NCBI GenBank assembly: GCA_905192805.1
Contig: CAJJMF010000018.1
Location: 1 to 19,910, forward strand
DNA length: 19,910 bases
Direction: 5' to 3'
DNA from: an uncultured Sutterella sp.
GTDB lineage: Bacteria > Pseudomonadota > Gammaproteobacteria > Burkholderiales > Burkholderiaceae_F
Made by a program: the position numbers and the translations under genes. Shown one piece after another: positions 7,379 to 13,947 of this stretch (position 1 is its first letter; every line of letters starts with the position of its first letter). Below the pieces are notes generated by a model that did no database searches, was not told the origin of the DNA, and saw only the letters and a list, made by a program, of their open reading frames with translations.

Positions 7379-8653
7379 CTACTCGTCAAAAAGACTTTGG
7401 TCGATGCCCGAAGGTCGTGACGAGCGCGTTCCGGTTGCCTCACGCGGGGTGCGCGTCCGAGGACGGCCCCGTTGACGCACGGGTTTCCCGTCAACGCTCG
7501 CTAACGAGGGCGTCGTCGGCTCGGGGTTCTCGTAGCGCAGGGTGGCTTCCGCTAACACCGCGTCCGAGAGTCCGTTCGTCGACTGACACGCTTTGGCTTG
7601 CGCGAGCGCTAACGCTTGCCGATAGCGCTTTGCGTTACACGCTTTGGCGAGCGCCTTTTCGCTCTCACCCAAGATCGTGAAAAAGATCGTCGCGATCGCT
7701 TCGCGTTCCGCCGCATCCAAGGCTTCCGTCACACTCACCGCGAGAATCACTTCCCGCGTTAAGCGTTTTGTGTCGCCCGTGGCAATCACTTCGAGCATCA
7801 GTCGCAAAAAGCGTTTAATCCGACGATGCCCCACGGTTAAGTCGCGTGTTTCAAACCCGAGGGTTTGTTTACTCGACTGTAGGCGGGTTTCTTCGGCCGC
7901 TTTCACAACACGCTCGACGTATTGCGTGAGTGCCGCCTCCTCAAACGCTTCGCGTAAGAGGGGTGGCAATTCAGCCAACAACACGCGCACTTCCTCATCG
8001 CGTCTGAGCCCCTCGAGGCGGCAATGCCAGACACGGTCCGTGACCGTTTTGTCTTGCAGATGTCGCCCAAAGAGCCCTTCTTCGATTTCGGCTTGGCCGC
8101 GGGTGTTGTCGGTGCAGATAATGCGCGCATCGGGGTGTCGCACGATCCGCTCCCCGGTCGCTTCGATATCCAGTGTCGCGCCCTCTAAGAGGTCGTTACA
8201 CGAGACCCAAAGGTCAGCGGGGGCTGCGGAAAACTCGTTCACTAAAAGCACCCAGCCGTGACGCCACGCGAGACTCGCTGGCCCATCGATCCACTCGGTT
8301 GACCCATTGACTAATTGCCACTGGCCTAAGAGTTCACGACGATCCATCCGAGCGCGTGCCATCACGCTCACCACCGGCACATGTAAGCGGGCACACCATT
8401 GAAGGGCCGTACTTGTTTTACCCGACCCTGCCGGGCCCGATAAAAAGAGGGGTTCGCCTTCGCCAATGCGCCACCAGAGTGCCATGGTGGAAAACAGTGC
8501 CTCGTTAAAGGCATGGTGGGGATTCAATTCGGGAATGCGAGCACGTTCGTATGTCGTTAATCCCGTCAGGTTAAACCCTTCGCACCCGGGGAGGCTCTCT
8601 GCGAGACCAAAATCGGTTGCGGGAATCCAAAGTTTGCTATGGGGTTGTGTCAT
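7379..8653 (-). CDS. CobS/MoxR-like AAA+ ATPase
   Basis: 424 residues from ATG 8653, chosen over an ATG 16 codons earlier because AAGGAG lies seven bases before it. The N-terminal part (IPELNPHHAFNEALF) leads into Walker A GPAGSGKT (residues 73-80). Walker B is VLLVNEF (135-141), where the usual aspartate before the catalytic Glu is Asn; sensor 1 is IICTDNT, with Asn183. The C-terminal 60 residues are Arg/Pro/Ser/Thr-rich and probably flexible. The overall plan matches CobS-like ATPases, which form hexameric rings and drive a vWA partner by ATP hydrolysis. The gene precedes the HExxH-vWA gene on the same strand, and both proteins begin alike (MTQP and MSQP) behind similar ribosome-binding sites, which suggests coordinated expression. 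A role in conjugation, element maintenance or defence is inference. Confidence 0.85.
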   Translation of the reverse strand: MTQPHSKLWIPATDFGLAESLPGCEGFNLTGLTTYERARIPELNPHHAFNEALFSTMALWWRIGEGEPLFLSGPAGSGKTSTALQWCARLHVPVVSVMARARMDRRELLGQWQLVNGSTEWIDGPASLAWRHGWVLLVNEFSAAPADLWVSCNDLLEGATLDIEATGERIVRHPDARIICTDNTRGQAEIEEGLFGRHLQDKTVTDRVWHCRLEGLRRDEEVRVLLAELPPLLREAFEEAALTQYVERVVKAAEETRLQSSKQTLGFETRDLTVGHRRIKRFLRLMLEVIATGDTKRLTREVILAVSVTEALDAAEREAIATIFFTILGESEKALAKACNAKRYRQALALAQAKACQSTNGLSDAVLAEATLRYENPEPTTPSLASVDGKPVRQRGRPRTRTPREATGTRSSRPSGIDQSLFDE

Positions 8654-8827
8654 CAAGACGCTCCTTAAAAAAAGAAAGCACGCCCTAAAACGACACAACA
8701 CCCCTAAAGCATCCCAACGTGGGCTGGTCGATGAACGACGAGTCCCGTTAAAGGCTATTCCGAGGGCGAGCGCCCTCGAAGGGTGTGCATGTTGGATAAA
8801 AGAAACGGTAATGAGGTGCCCGTAAGT

Positions 8828-8868
8828 GGCTTTGCCCCATTGAAGACCAAGGTCTCATGGGGTAAGCC
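8828..8868. other. Long nested inverted repeat upstream of the AAA+ gene
   Basis: GGCTT and AAGCC enclose CCCCAT and ATGGGG, which enclose GACC-AA-GGTC. The arms nest around one centre at 8849-8850, giving about 15 pairs with small internal loops. It has no U-tract on either side, so it could be an operator or a transcribed leader element of the minus-strand AAA+ gene. Confidence 0.5.
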
Positions 8869-8914
8869 GATTGGGTGGGCCCCTACCGAACACGCCTAAA
8901 CGACGCGTGAGCGT

Positions 8915-8955
8915 AACCTGTGAGGGGAAACTCACGGGTTAACTCCTTACGGAGT
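8915..8955. other. Two adjacent hairpins between AAA+ and antitoxin genes
   Basis: AACCTGTGAG pairs with CTCACGGGTT (8915-8940; ten pairs including one T-G) around GGGAAA, and directly after it ACTCC pairs with GGAGT (8942-8955) around TTAC. A -10-like TATAGT follows at 8974 on the plus strand, but no matching -35 is seen. The pair separates the divergently oriented mobile-element arm and the antitoxin gene. Confidence 0.5.
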
Positions 8956-9157
8956 GCGTTAAGCAGCTTTCAGTATAGTGTGAATGAATACGACTGGGGC
9001 ACACGAACTAGGGAAAGTCCTAAGAGGAAAGGGACTGGGAACAACCACTCTCGCCAATCGTCCTCGCGCTAACGAGGCCCCTACGCTTGCTTCGTGGCGT
9101 CAATCCGTTTATGGTAGACGGGAAGGATCAGCTTTCGCGCTGAAAGGAGAACACCTC

Positions 9158-9439
9158 ATGGAAAACGACACCACCACGCTAACGCTCACGCTGGAGGCGG
9201 ACTTAGTACACGACGCTCACCGGCTCTATGAAGCACTCGGGCTCGATTTAACCACCGCGATCAACGTGTTTCTTCGGCAATCGATTCGAGCGGGCGGTTT
9301 TCCGTTTGCCTGGGAAGATGAGCGTCAACCAAATGCGGAAACACTCGCCGCCCTGCGTGAAGCCGAGCGTCTCGCGAGCGAAGCGACCGTGACACGCTAT
9401 GGCGACGTCGAAGCGGCCCTCAAAGCACTCAAGGCCTAA
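9158..9439 (+). CDS. RelB/DinJ-family antitoxin without an adjacent toxin
   Basis: 93 residues from ATG 9158. AGGAG eight bases upstream selects this start; the frame is open farther up, but the extension is not protein-like. The N-terminal half (TLTLTLEADLVHDAHRLYEALGLDLTTAINVFLRQSIRAGGFPF) is the ribbon-helix-helix pattern of RelB/DinJ: a beta strand, helix DAHRLYEALG and helix TTAINVFLRQSI, ending in the typical GFPF. The family binds operator DNA as a dimer and neutralises YafQ/RelE-type ribonucleases through its C-terminal tail. Here the expected downstream toxin is absent: 125 bp later a gene runs the opposite way. It is preceded by about 180 bases of possible leader with small stems (CCTCG/CGAGG near 9061-9077, TCAGC/GCTGA near 9128-9143). 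It is either an orphan antitoxin or a remnant. Confidence 0.85.
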   Translation: MENDTTTLTLTLEADLVHDAHRLYEALGLDLTTAINVFLRQSIRAGGFPFAWEDERQPNAETLAALREAERLASEATVTRYGDVEAALKALKA

Positions 9440-9457
9440 GGCTGTGACCACTCCGTC

Positions 9458-9482
9458 AGTTGTTGCATTTTATGCAACAACT
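9458..9482. terminator. Perfect hairpin between convergent genes
   Basis: AGTTGTTGCAT pairs with ATGCAACAACT around TTT: eleven uninterrupted pairs with a 3-base loop. It lies between the stop codons of the plus-strand antitoxin and the minus-strand Panacea gene, where a two-way terminator is expected. Neither strand has a clear U-tract, so an operator or mobile-element end is an alternative. Confidence 0.45.
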
Positions 9483-9563
9483 CAATAGACACATTGTATA
9501 CGAACAGAAATTCGTGTGATAACCCCCGCTCTAAATCGCTTTTCACGCCAAACTCTCCGATTT

Positions 9564-10013
9564 TTAATCGTCTTCATTGATGAGGCGTCCTTTGAAAAAG
9601 CGTTCCATCACGTCATGAGTGATAACGCCGTTGATTGGCGTCTCCTTCCATGGAGCTTCTTCACGGGTCATGTTTCGAAGTTTCCACGCCGAAAACTGCC
9701 CGTAAACATCGTAAACCTCATCCAAAAGTTCTTGGTCTTCTTTCGAAAACTTATCAAGATCCAGCTCAGCTGGCACTGCAATGGAGCCCGTTCCGTATTC
9801 CTTGTACTTGTCGTAGAGAGGAATGCACACCGGGCCGTGTTGCCACGCCGTTAGATTCTCGTCAAACAGCGGTTCCTGGTTAATTGCCAGCGAAAAACCT
9901 TGAGCGTAGTAGATCAGTTTCTGAAGTTGCAGGTTAGAAATCGTGTCACCAGCCTCTTCATCAAGCTTGAACAAAAGGTAATCGGCGACATCAAAGCAGG
10001 TTAGATGTGTCAT
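9564..10013 (-). CDS. Panacea-domain (DUF4065, SocA/GepA-like) antitoxin
   Basis: 149 residues from ATG 10013, with AGGAG six bases upstream. The hallmark is the N-terminal FDVADYLLFKLDEEAGDTISNLQLQKLIYYAQG followed by AWQHGPVCIPLYDKYKEYG, the core of the Panacea domain (residues 7-75); a helical acidic tail follows. Panacea proteins such as SocA are antitoxins that neutralise many unrelated toxins, usually from a two-gene operon. Here the gene just upstream on the same strand (47-bp gap) is the broken hicA-like gene, and nothing toxin-like follows. So it is either orphaned, a late-acquired third component of the DUF1902-HicA operon, or partner of a toxin encoded elsewhere. Confidence 0.85.
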   Translation of the reverse strand: MTHLTCFDVADYLLFKLDEEAGDTISNLQLQKLIYYAQGFSLAINQEPLFDENLTAWQHGPVCIPLYDKYKEYGTGSIAVPAELDLDKFSKEDQELLDEVYDVYGQFSAWKLRNMTREEAPWKETPINGVITHDVMERFFKGRLINEDD

Positions 10014-10060
10014 TGTCCTCTCCTATGAAAGCACCAAAGGACGTTGCCAACGGAGCGAAT

Positions 10061-10248
10061 TTAGATTTTTTCGACAATACCAAGCGGTTTCAGAATCGTA
10101 TTCGCTAGGACTCTCGATGTGATGCCATGATCGACTCTGGTGTGCTTGTTCCCACATCGCCAACTCGCCTGGTCGCCTTTGCCTCTTCGAACAAGGGGGG
10201 CATGGTGTCTGGCGAAGATGTCCAGCCGTTTTCGTCGTAGCCTTTCAT
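10061..10248 (-). pseudogene. hicA-like toxin gene broken by a one-base frameshift
   Basis: The gene begins ATG AAA GGC TAC GAC GAA (MKGYDE) two bases after the stop of the DUF1902 gene. That frame then loses all similarity, while the -1 frame continues as RLDIFARHHAPLVRRGKGDQASW and RVDHGITSRVLANTILKPLGI, ending at TAA 10061. The 188-bp span is one base short of 63 codons, so a single deletion in the AAAA run at the sixth codon explains it. HicA toxins paired with DUF1902 proteins have GKGDHEIW, with the His needed for mRNA cleavage, and end VDH..SRxxANxILKxxGI. Here the His codon is CAG (Gln), so even a corrected protein is probably inactive. A -1 ribosomal slip on AAAA is the less likely alternative. 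Double-stranded RNA-binding fold by family knowledge. Confidence 0.75.
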
Positions 10249-10250
10249 CG

Positions 10251-10538
10251 TTAGGAGAAATTGTCTACCAGAGTCATCTTCAGGCGAATGGTTTGGTGGA
10301 TGTCTGTGGTATCAAAGGCCTCCTCCATCGCCATGTCACAACATTCTCCAATTTTTCGCTGAAGCTCGTCATAGGTAGCCCCTTCGGTGACGATTCCGAA
10401 ATTAGGCAGAAAGTCTTCGCATTCAGCAACGAGAACCTTGCATTCGTCGTCATACATGACGCTTACGTTGATTGTCAGCGGAAGGCCCAGCTTCGCGGCG
10501 ATCTTCCAACCAGGAAATCCCACACGATACGCAAACAT
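10251..10538 (-). CDS. DUF1902 (HicB-like) antitoxin
   Basis: 95 residues from ATG 10538, behind GGGGAGAG. It opens with MFAYRVGFPGWKIAAKLGLPLTINVSVM, typical of DUF1902 proteins, followed by the partial RNase H-like HicB fold: YDDECKVLVAECEDF, a strand ending GIVTEGATYDELQRKI and a helix. HicB-like proteins bind and block HicA toxins and often repress their own operon. The stop codon is two bases before the hicA-like start, so the two were translationally coupled. With the toxin broken, this antitoxin is now unpaired. A CCACA/TGTGG inverted repeat about 60 bp upstream (10591-10604) is a possible operator. Confidence 0.8.
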   Translation of the reverse strand: MFAYRVGFPGWKIAAKLGLPLTINVSVMYDDECKVLVAECEDFLPNFGIVTEGATYDELQRKIGECCDMAMEEAFDTTDIHQTIRLKMTLVDNFS

Positions 10539-10639
10539 GTTTGTCTCTCCCCATCACACGGGCAGCAGTACCCGCGGTTCTTGTTTGTTTCCACATTTGT
10601 GTGGCAGGCTTGGGTTCGCCCCACCCGCTAAGCCTCTTT

Positions 10640-10680
10640 ATGAAAAAGGACTCGCTCGGTCAGGGAGGAGTCCTTTTCAT
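10640..10680 (-). terminator. Terminator of dksA (usable from both strands)
   Basis: ATGAAAAGGACTC pairs with GAGTCCTTTTTCAT, 11 bases past the dksA stop codon. On the minus strand the stem ends in a run of five U, giving a good intrinsic terminator; the plus strand also has four U, so it could stop converging transcripts too. Confidence 0.75.
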
Positions 10681-10690
10681 TCCTACGGGC

Positions 10691-11107
10691 TTAGTCGCCG
10701 TACATCTTTTGCTTTAATTCACGACGCTGTTGCGCTTCTAAGCAGAGCGTGGCGGTCGGACGCGCTAAGAGACGTGCTACCCCAATCGGTTCGCCCGTTT
10801 CTTCGCACCAGCCGTAATCGCCATCGTCGATACGCTTGATGGCCGCCTTCACTTTCATCAAGAGTTTGCGTTCGCGGTCACGGGTGCGCAATTCAAACGC
10901 ATGCTCTTCTTCGATCGTGGCACGGTCGGCCGGATCCGGAGCGTAGGTCGTTTCGCGCAAATTGTTCGTGGTCTGGTCAGCGTTGGCACGCAGTTCCTGT
11001 TCCATCTGTTCGAGACGATGACGGAAAAAAGCAAGCTGACGTTCATCCATGTAGTTTTCTTCAGGCATCTGAAGAAGTTCTTCAACGGTGAGTAATTTCT
11101 GCGTCAT
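10691..11107 (-). CDS. dksA: RNA polymerase-binding transcription factor DksA
   Basis: 138 residues from ATG 11107, which gives the usual DksA length; a TTG 19 codons upstream has no support. Residues 1-30 (LLTVEELLQMPEENYMDERQLAFF) are the conserved N-terminus. A coiled-coil follows to about residue 105, with the acidic tip motif DPADRATIEEE that enters the RNA polymerase secondary channel. The C-terminal zinc-finger remnant reads GWCEETGEPIGVARLLARPTATLCLEAQ, so only two of the four cysteines remain; related cysteine-poor forms exist in other proteobacteria and still work. DksA acts with ppGpp to repress stable RNA genes and activate amino-acid genes. The Shine-Dalgarno sequence is weak (GAGT). 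A promoter about 200 bases upstream implies a long leader. Confidence 0.95.
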   Translation of the reverse strand: MTQKLLTVEELLQMPEENYMDERQLAFFRHRLEQMEQELRANADQTTNNLRETTYAPDPADRATIEEEHAFELRTRDRERKLLMKVKAAIKRIDDGDYGWCEETGEPIGVARLLARPTATLCLEAQQRRELKQKMYGD

Positions 11108-11310
11108 GGTGGTACTCAGTAAAAAAAGTTTCGCTCCTGCGTTGTCTTTCGTACGGTGGGTCAATGAAACCCGCCTGGTGTGTCGTGTGTGTTGAGTGCG
11201 ATCCCAATACCCTTACCCTAAGGGTTGAGGGGACTGTGATCGTTTTTTCCTCCCGTAACGCACAAACGTTGAGCGAAGAAACGTGTTCGCCTGAAGCAAA
11301 CCAGAAAAGA

Positions 11311-11340
11311 GTTATACAGGAAAACGCCAAAAACTACCAA
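11311..11340 (-). promoter_or_regulatory. Candidate promoter of dksA
   Basis: On the minus strand TTGGTA and TATAAC are separated by 18 bp, with 4/6 and 5/6 matches to the sigma-70 consensus. An AAACTAC/GTAGTTT stem followed by U residues overlaps the -35 and may stop transcription entering from upstream. The rest of 11108-11640 shows no gene, only small inverted repeats (CCCAAC/GTTGGG at 11522-11542, AGAATG/CATTCT at 11559-11573). Confidence 0.5.
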
Positions 11341-11664
11341 TCAGTAGTTTCCCTCGGTTACAAACCATTTGGTTGGTTGACCGTGAATCCCCCCCTTGCT
11401 GGGTGGGATGTGGGGACCGTTACGTCTCCCTCACCCTTCGCCTACGTGCCCCTCTCAATTGCCCCCTTAAAGGGCCCTATGGACGCGTGGCGTGGAGCGG
11501 AGATGGCGCCGTGGCCAGCACCCCAACACACGGGGAGTTGGGCTTTCCTAAAATTTTGAGAATGGCGCATTCTATAGAAAATCCTCCCCCAATGCAAGCC
11601 CTCTCACGTCCTTCAGAGGTCGTAGGGGATTGTCCTTAGACGACACGACCACCGACACCCACTC

Positions 11665-11698
11665 CAAAAAACGCCCGAAGGCAATGCCTTCGAGCGTT
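11665..11698 (-). terminator. Terminator of the first M20 amidohydrolase gene
   Basis: On the minus strand AACGCTCGAAGGCA and GCCTTCGGGCGTT form a long stem with a minimal loop, followed by a run of six U. It lies about 95 bases after the stop codon. A standard intrinsic terminator. Confidence 0.85.
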
Positions 11699-11790
11699 GA
11701 ATTGCGCACTTGTAGACGGGGGACTTCGTTGAACGGAGCCCCCTCGCGCCTTCCTAGGGTGAGGTGACGTTCGCTCCTCTTGCTTTGGCC

Positions 11791-12969
11791 TTAGGCCGCA
11801 TTGGCGTTTAAGAAATTCAAGGCCGTTTGCACCAAGAGCCCTGCGCCTTTAATTAAGACCGATTCGTCGACCTTGTATTTCCCCGAGTGCTGCGGATAAA
11901 TGGCATCCACCTCGGGGTTACGTACGCCCAAGAACGCAATGGCGCCCGGGACCTTTTCGGCAAAAAACGCGAAGTCTTCCCCAATCATGGTTTTGCCGTA
12001 GCCCGCTTCGAAATCGTCCCCAAAGATCGAACGCGCTGCGTCGCTCGCGTACCCCGTCACGGTCGCGTCGTTAATCATCGGCGGGACTTGTTTCACTAGG
12101 GTCATGGTAGCCGTGGCACCAAAGCTCTTGGCGGTTTCTTGGGCGACGCGTTCAATTTGCTGGGGTAATTTCGCACGCAATTCGTGACTCAACGTGCGAA
12201 TCGTGCCTTCTAAGTAGGCCGTCTCGGCAATCACGTTAAAGCGCGTACCCGCATTAAAGATCCCGACCGTCACGACCGCCGTCTCGGTCGGGGCCGTTTC
12301 ACGGCTCACAATCGTCTGCAGGTTGTTCACAATGGCACTGCCCACCACGACCGCATCGACACACAAGTGCGGCTGTGCTCCGTGGCCGCCTTTCCCGACC
12401 ACGTCGATTTTAAAGAGGTCACCCGAGGCCATCCGTGGGCCCACTTCTAAGGAGACTTTGCCCGCGGGGATATCGCTCCAGACGTGCATCGCAAAGCACC
12501 CGTCGACCCCCTCCAGTGCGCCCGCCTCAATCATCGCTTTGGCGCCCTTCGCGACTTCTTCGGCGGGTTGGAAAAAGCACTTCACGGTCCCGCGGAGCTG
12601 ATCCCGCATCTCGTTTAACATCAACGCGGCCGTGAGCAACATCGAAGTGTGACAATCGTGTCCACAGGCGTGCATCACGCCGGGGTTTTCGCTCTTAAAG
12701 GGGCAGTCCGTTAATTCCATCACCTCTAAGGCATCCATGTCGCCACGGATCATGAAGGTTTTGCCTGGCAGATCGCCTTGAATCGTGGCGACAATCCCCG
12801 TTTCCATCCCCACTTGCTCAAAAGGTATACCCGCTTTGGTGAGTTCTTCTTGAATCCGCGCACTCGTTTGGTACTCTTTACCGCTCGATTCGGGATGTTG
12901 GTGAAAGTGACGACGCATTGCGACTTGAAAATCTTCGTACTGATCCATTAAGGCTGCGAGTGTGGCCAT
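11791..12969 (-). CDS. M20D-family amidohydrolase (hippurate/N-acyl-amino acid hydrolase type)
   Basis: 392 residues from ATG 12969, with AAGGA eight bases upstream. Family motifs appear in order: RRHFHQHPESSGKEY (residues 19-33), GDMDALEV, HACGHDCHTSML (metal-binding Cys102 and His104), FQPAEEVAKGA (Glu137, Glu138), HVWSDIPAG (His162), the dimerisation-domain GKGGHGAQPH and GTRFNVIAETA, then GEDFAFF near the end. M20D enzymes use a metal centre to cleave amide bonds of N-acyl amino acids such as hippurate, N-acetyl amino acids or auxin conjugates. No signal peptide, so cytoplasmic. It is transcribed away from metQ, and a second M20 enzyme lies inside the met transporter cluster, suggesting a shared role in amino acid salvage. 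The exact substrate cannot be read from the sequence. Confidence 0.92.
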   Translation of the reverse strand: MATLAALMDQYEDFQVAMRRHFHQHPESSGKEYQTSARIQEELTKAGIPFEQVGMETGIVATIQGDLPGKTFMIRGDMDALEVMELTDCPFKSENPGVMHACGHDCHTSMLLTAALMLNEMRDQLRGTVKCFFQPAEEVAKGAKAMIEAGALEGVDGCFAMHVWSDIPAGKVSLEVGPRMASGDLFKIDVVGKGGHGAQPHLCVDAVVVGSAIVNNLQTIVSRETAPTETAVVTVGIFNAGTRFNVIAETAYLEGTIRTLSHELRAKLPQQIERVAQETAKSFGATATMTLVKQVPPMINDATVTGYASDAARSIFGDDFEAGYGKTMIGEDFAFFAEKVPGAIAFLGVRNPEVDAIYPQHSGKYKVDESVLIKGAGLLVQTALNFLNANAA

Positions 12970-13213
12970 GACTGATTCCTTTACTTCTTAACTTTACGAT
13001 GCGATATCGCGACGTTTTCCCCGTTCGCCCGCGCACAACGCGACGCAGGCGGCCTCGCGTTTCGGGGCGACAAACGCCCCCCCGGACACGCGGCGACAAA
13101 CGGGGCTTCTTTTTTCTTTGGTTTGGGAGGTATTGGGCTCAACGCGACCCCACGCTGTGACGCCTTAACCGAGGGCGCCCCACCCGAGGGCGCCACCCCA
13201 AACCGGTTCTTTA

Positions 13214-13243
13214 ATCTTAGAGAGGCCACGCGCTCAACATCAA
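13214..13243 (-). promoter_or_regulatory. Candidate promoter of the first M20 gene
   Basis: On the minus strand TTGATG and TAAGAT are separated by 18 bp (4/6 matches each). It would give a leader of about 240 bases that is GC-rich and contains two short direct repeats (ccgagggcgcc near 13169-13195; gcgacaaacg near 13064-13100). No gene is supported in 12970-13213. Confidence 0.35.
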
Positions 13244-13332
13244 TATTTCATTATGCTTAAGAGATTTCACTTAGAGGCCCCCATTCTCTTCCCCTCTCCC
13301 CCAGCCATCACGACGGGGTTTGCGCTCGCTTT

Positions 13333-13346
13333 TTGAGATAAATCAA
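13333..13346 (+). promoter_or_regulatory. FNR-type binding site upstream of a TATAGT promoter
   Basis: TTGAGATAAATCAA matches the FNR/Anr consensus TTGATnnnnATCAA at nine of ten defined positions. A -10 element TATAGT lies at 13392-13397 with a poor -35, so the site would be centred about 63 bases before transcription start, close to the class I activator position. The promoter faces metQ, 550 bp downstream; its transcript would carry a long leader. The site could also act on the divergent M20 gene. Confidence 0.5.
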
Positions 13347-13451
13347 ATCCATTAGGAAATTCCGCTCTTTTCGTTCCCCGTATGAGAGGGGTATAGTTAC
13401 TTTCCACGAAGCGCAGAACTCAGTGTGAGCAACGTGCTTCCTATCCTAGAC

Positions 13452-13560
13452 AGTTTCCGCTTTTGGAGGCGGTTGGGTTTGCCCCGTCACTGGACTCCTC
13501 CCAGTCAGGTGGCCAAGCCAACTTCCCTCTTGACATCCACGCCCTCGGGGTGAGGATGTC
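13452..13560 (+). mobile_element. Possible remnant of an IS200/IS605-type right end
   Basis: TTGACATCC opens a 29-base hairpin (13532-13560) in which GACATCC pairs with GGATGTC around a C-rich stem; right ends of IS605/IS1341-type elements carry similar TTGACATCC hairpins just after tnpB. The frame upstream (VSAFGGGWVCPVTGLLPV, ending at TGA 13531) vaguely resembles a degraded TnpB C-terminus, with a stop just before it. No transposase gene remains. It could equally be a local leader hairpin. Confidence 0.25.
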
Positions 13561-13941
13561 GCGATGGTGATCATGTCGACCTTAGCTCAGCATCTTCGGC
13601 TAAGGGGATCCCATCGTTGCGACGCCCCTCTTGTGAAGACCGGTGTTTCGCTGATTTTCCCTTAAAAACATTTTTCACACGCTTGTGTGTGGTGTGCACA
13701 ACGCTTCGCACGGGTCGTGGGTTCGGACGGGTCACTCGGTTACGGTTTCCCTTTTGACGCTCCCATCGACGCCGCGACGATTCCTCACGCTGTTGAGCCA
13801 CGAAACACCATGGGCCACAGAGGGGTTTGATTCGGTTTATTGTCCCCCGTTGGCTCGGTCGTTTCGCTTCCATCGTGAGTGCATCAAGGAACGTTTACGC
13901 AGTGCTGCTCGCAAGCGACATAAAACGAAACGAAAGGACAA
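13561..13941. other. Leader region before metQ
   Basis: No convincing gene: an 86-codon GTG frame overlapping the metQ start has no supporting features. Two small hairpins are present, CCTTAGC/GCTAAGG (13580-13605) and CACAC/GTGTG (13676-13689). I found no SAM or other known riboswitch motif and no strong proximal promoter. Confidence 0.4.
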
Positions 13942-13947
13942 ATGATC

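Noticed and set aside
3637..8653. Cobaltochelatase subunits CobS and CobT
   Set aside because: Similarity is to the AAA+/vWA architecture only; there is no CobN or cobalamin gene, and mobile-element context points to another role.
8984..9157. N-terminal extension of the RelB/DinJ frame
   Set aside because: The extension is not protein-like and AGGAG sits directly before the ATG at 9158, giving the normal family length.
12981..13229. 82-codon minus-strand frame upstream of the first M20 gene
   Set aside because: It starts with GTG at or before the predicted transcription start, lacks a ribosome-binding site and is a Pro/Lys/Arg-rich low-complexity frame in GC-rich leader DNA.
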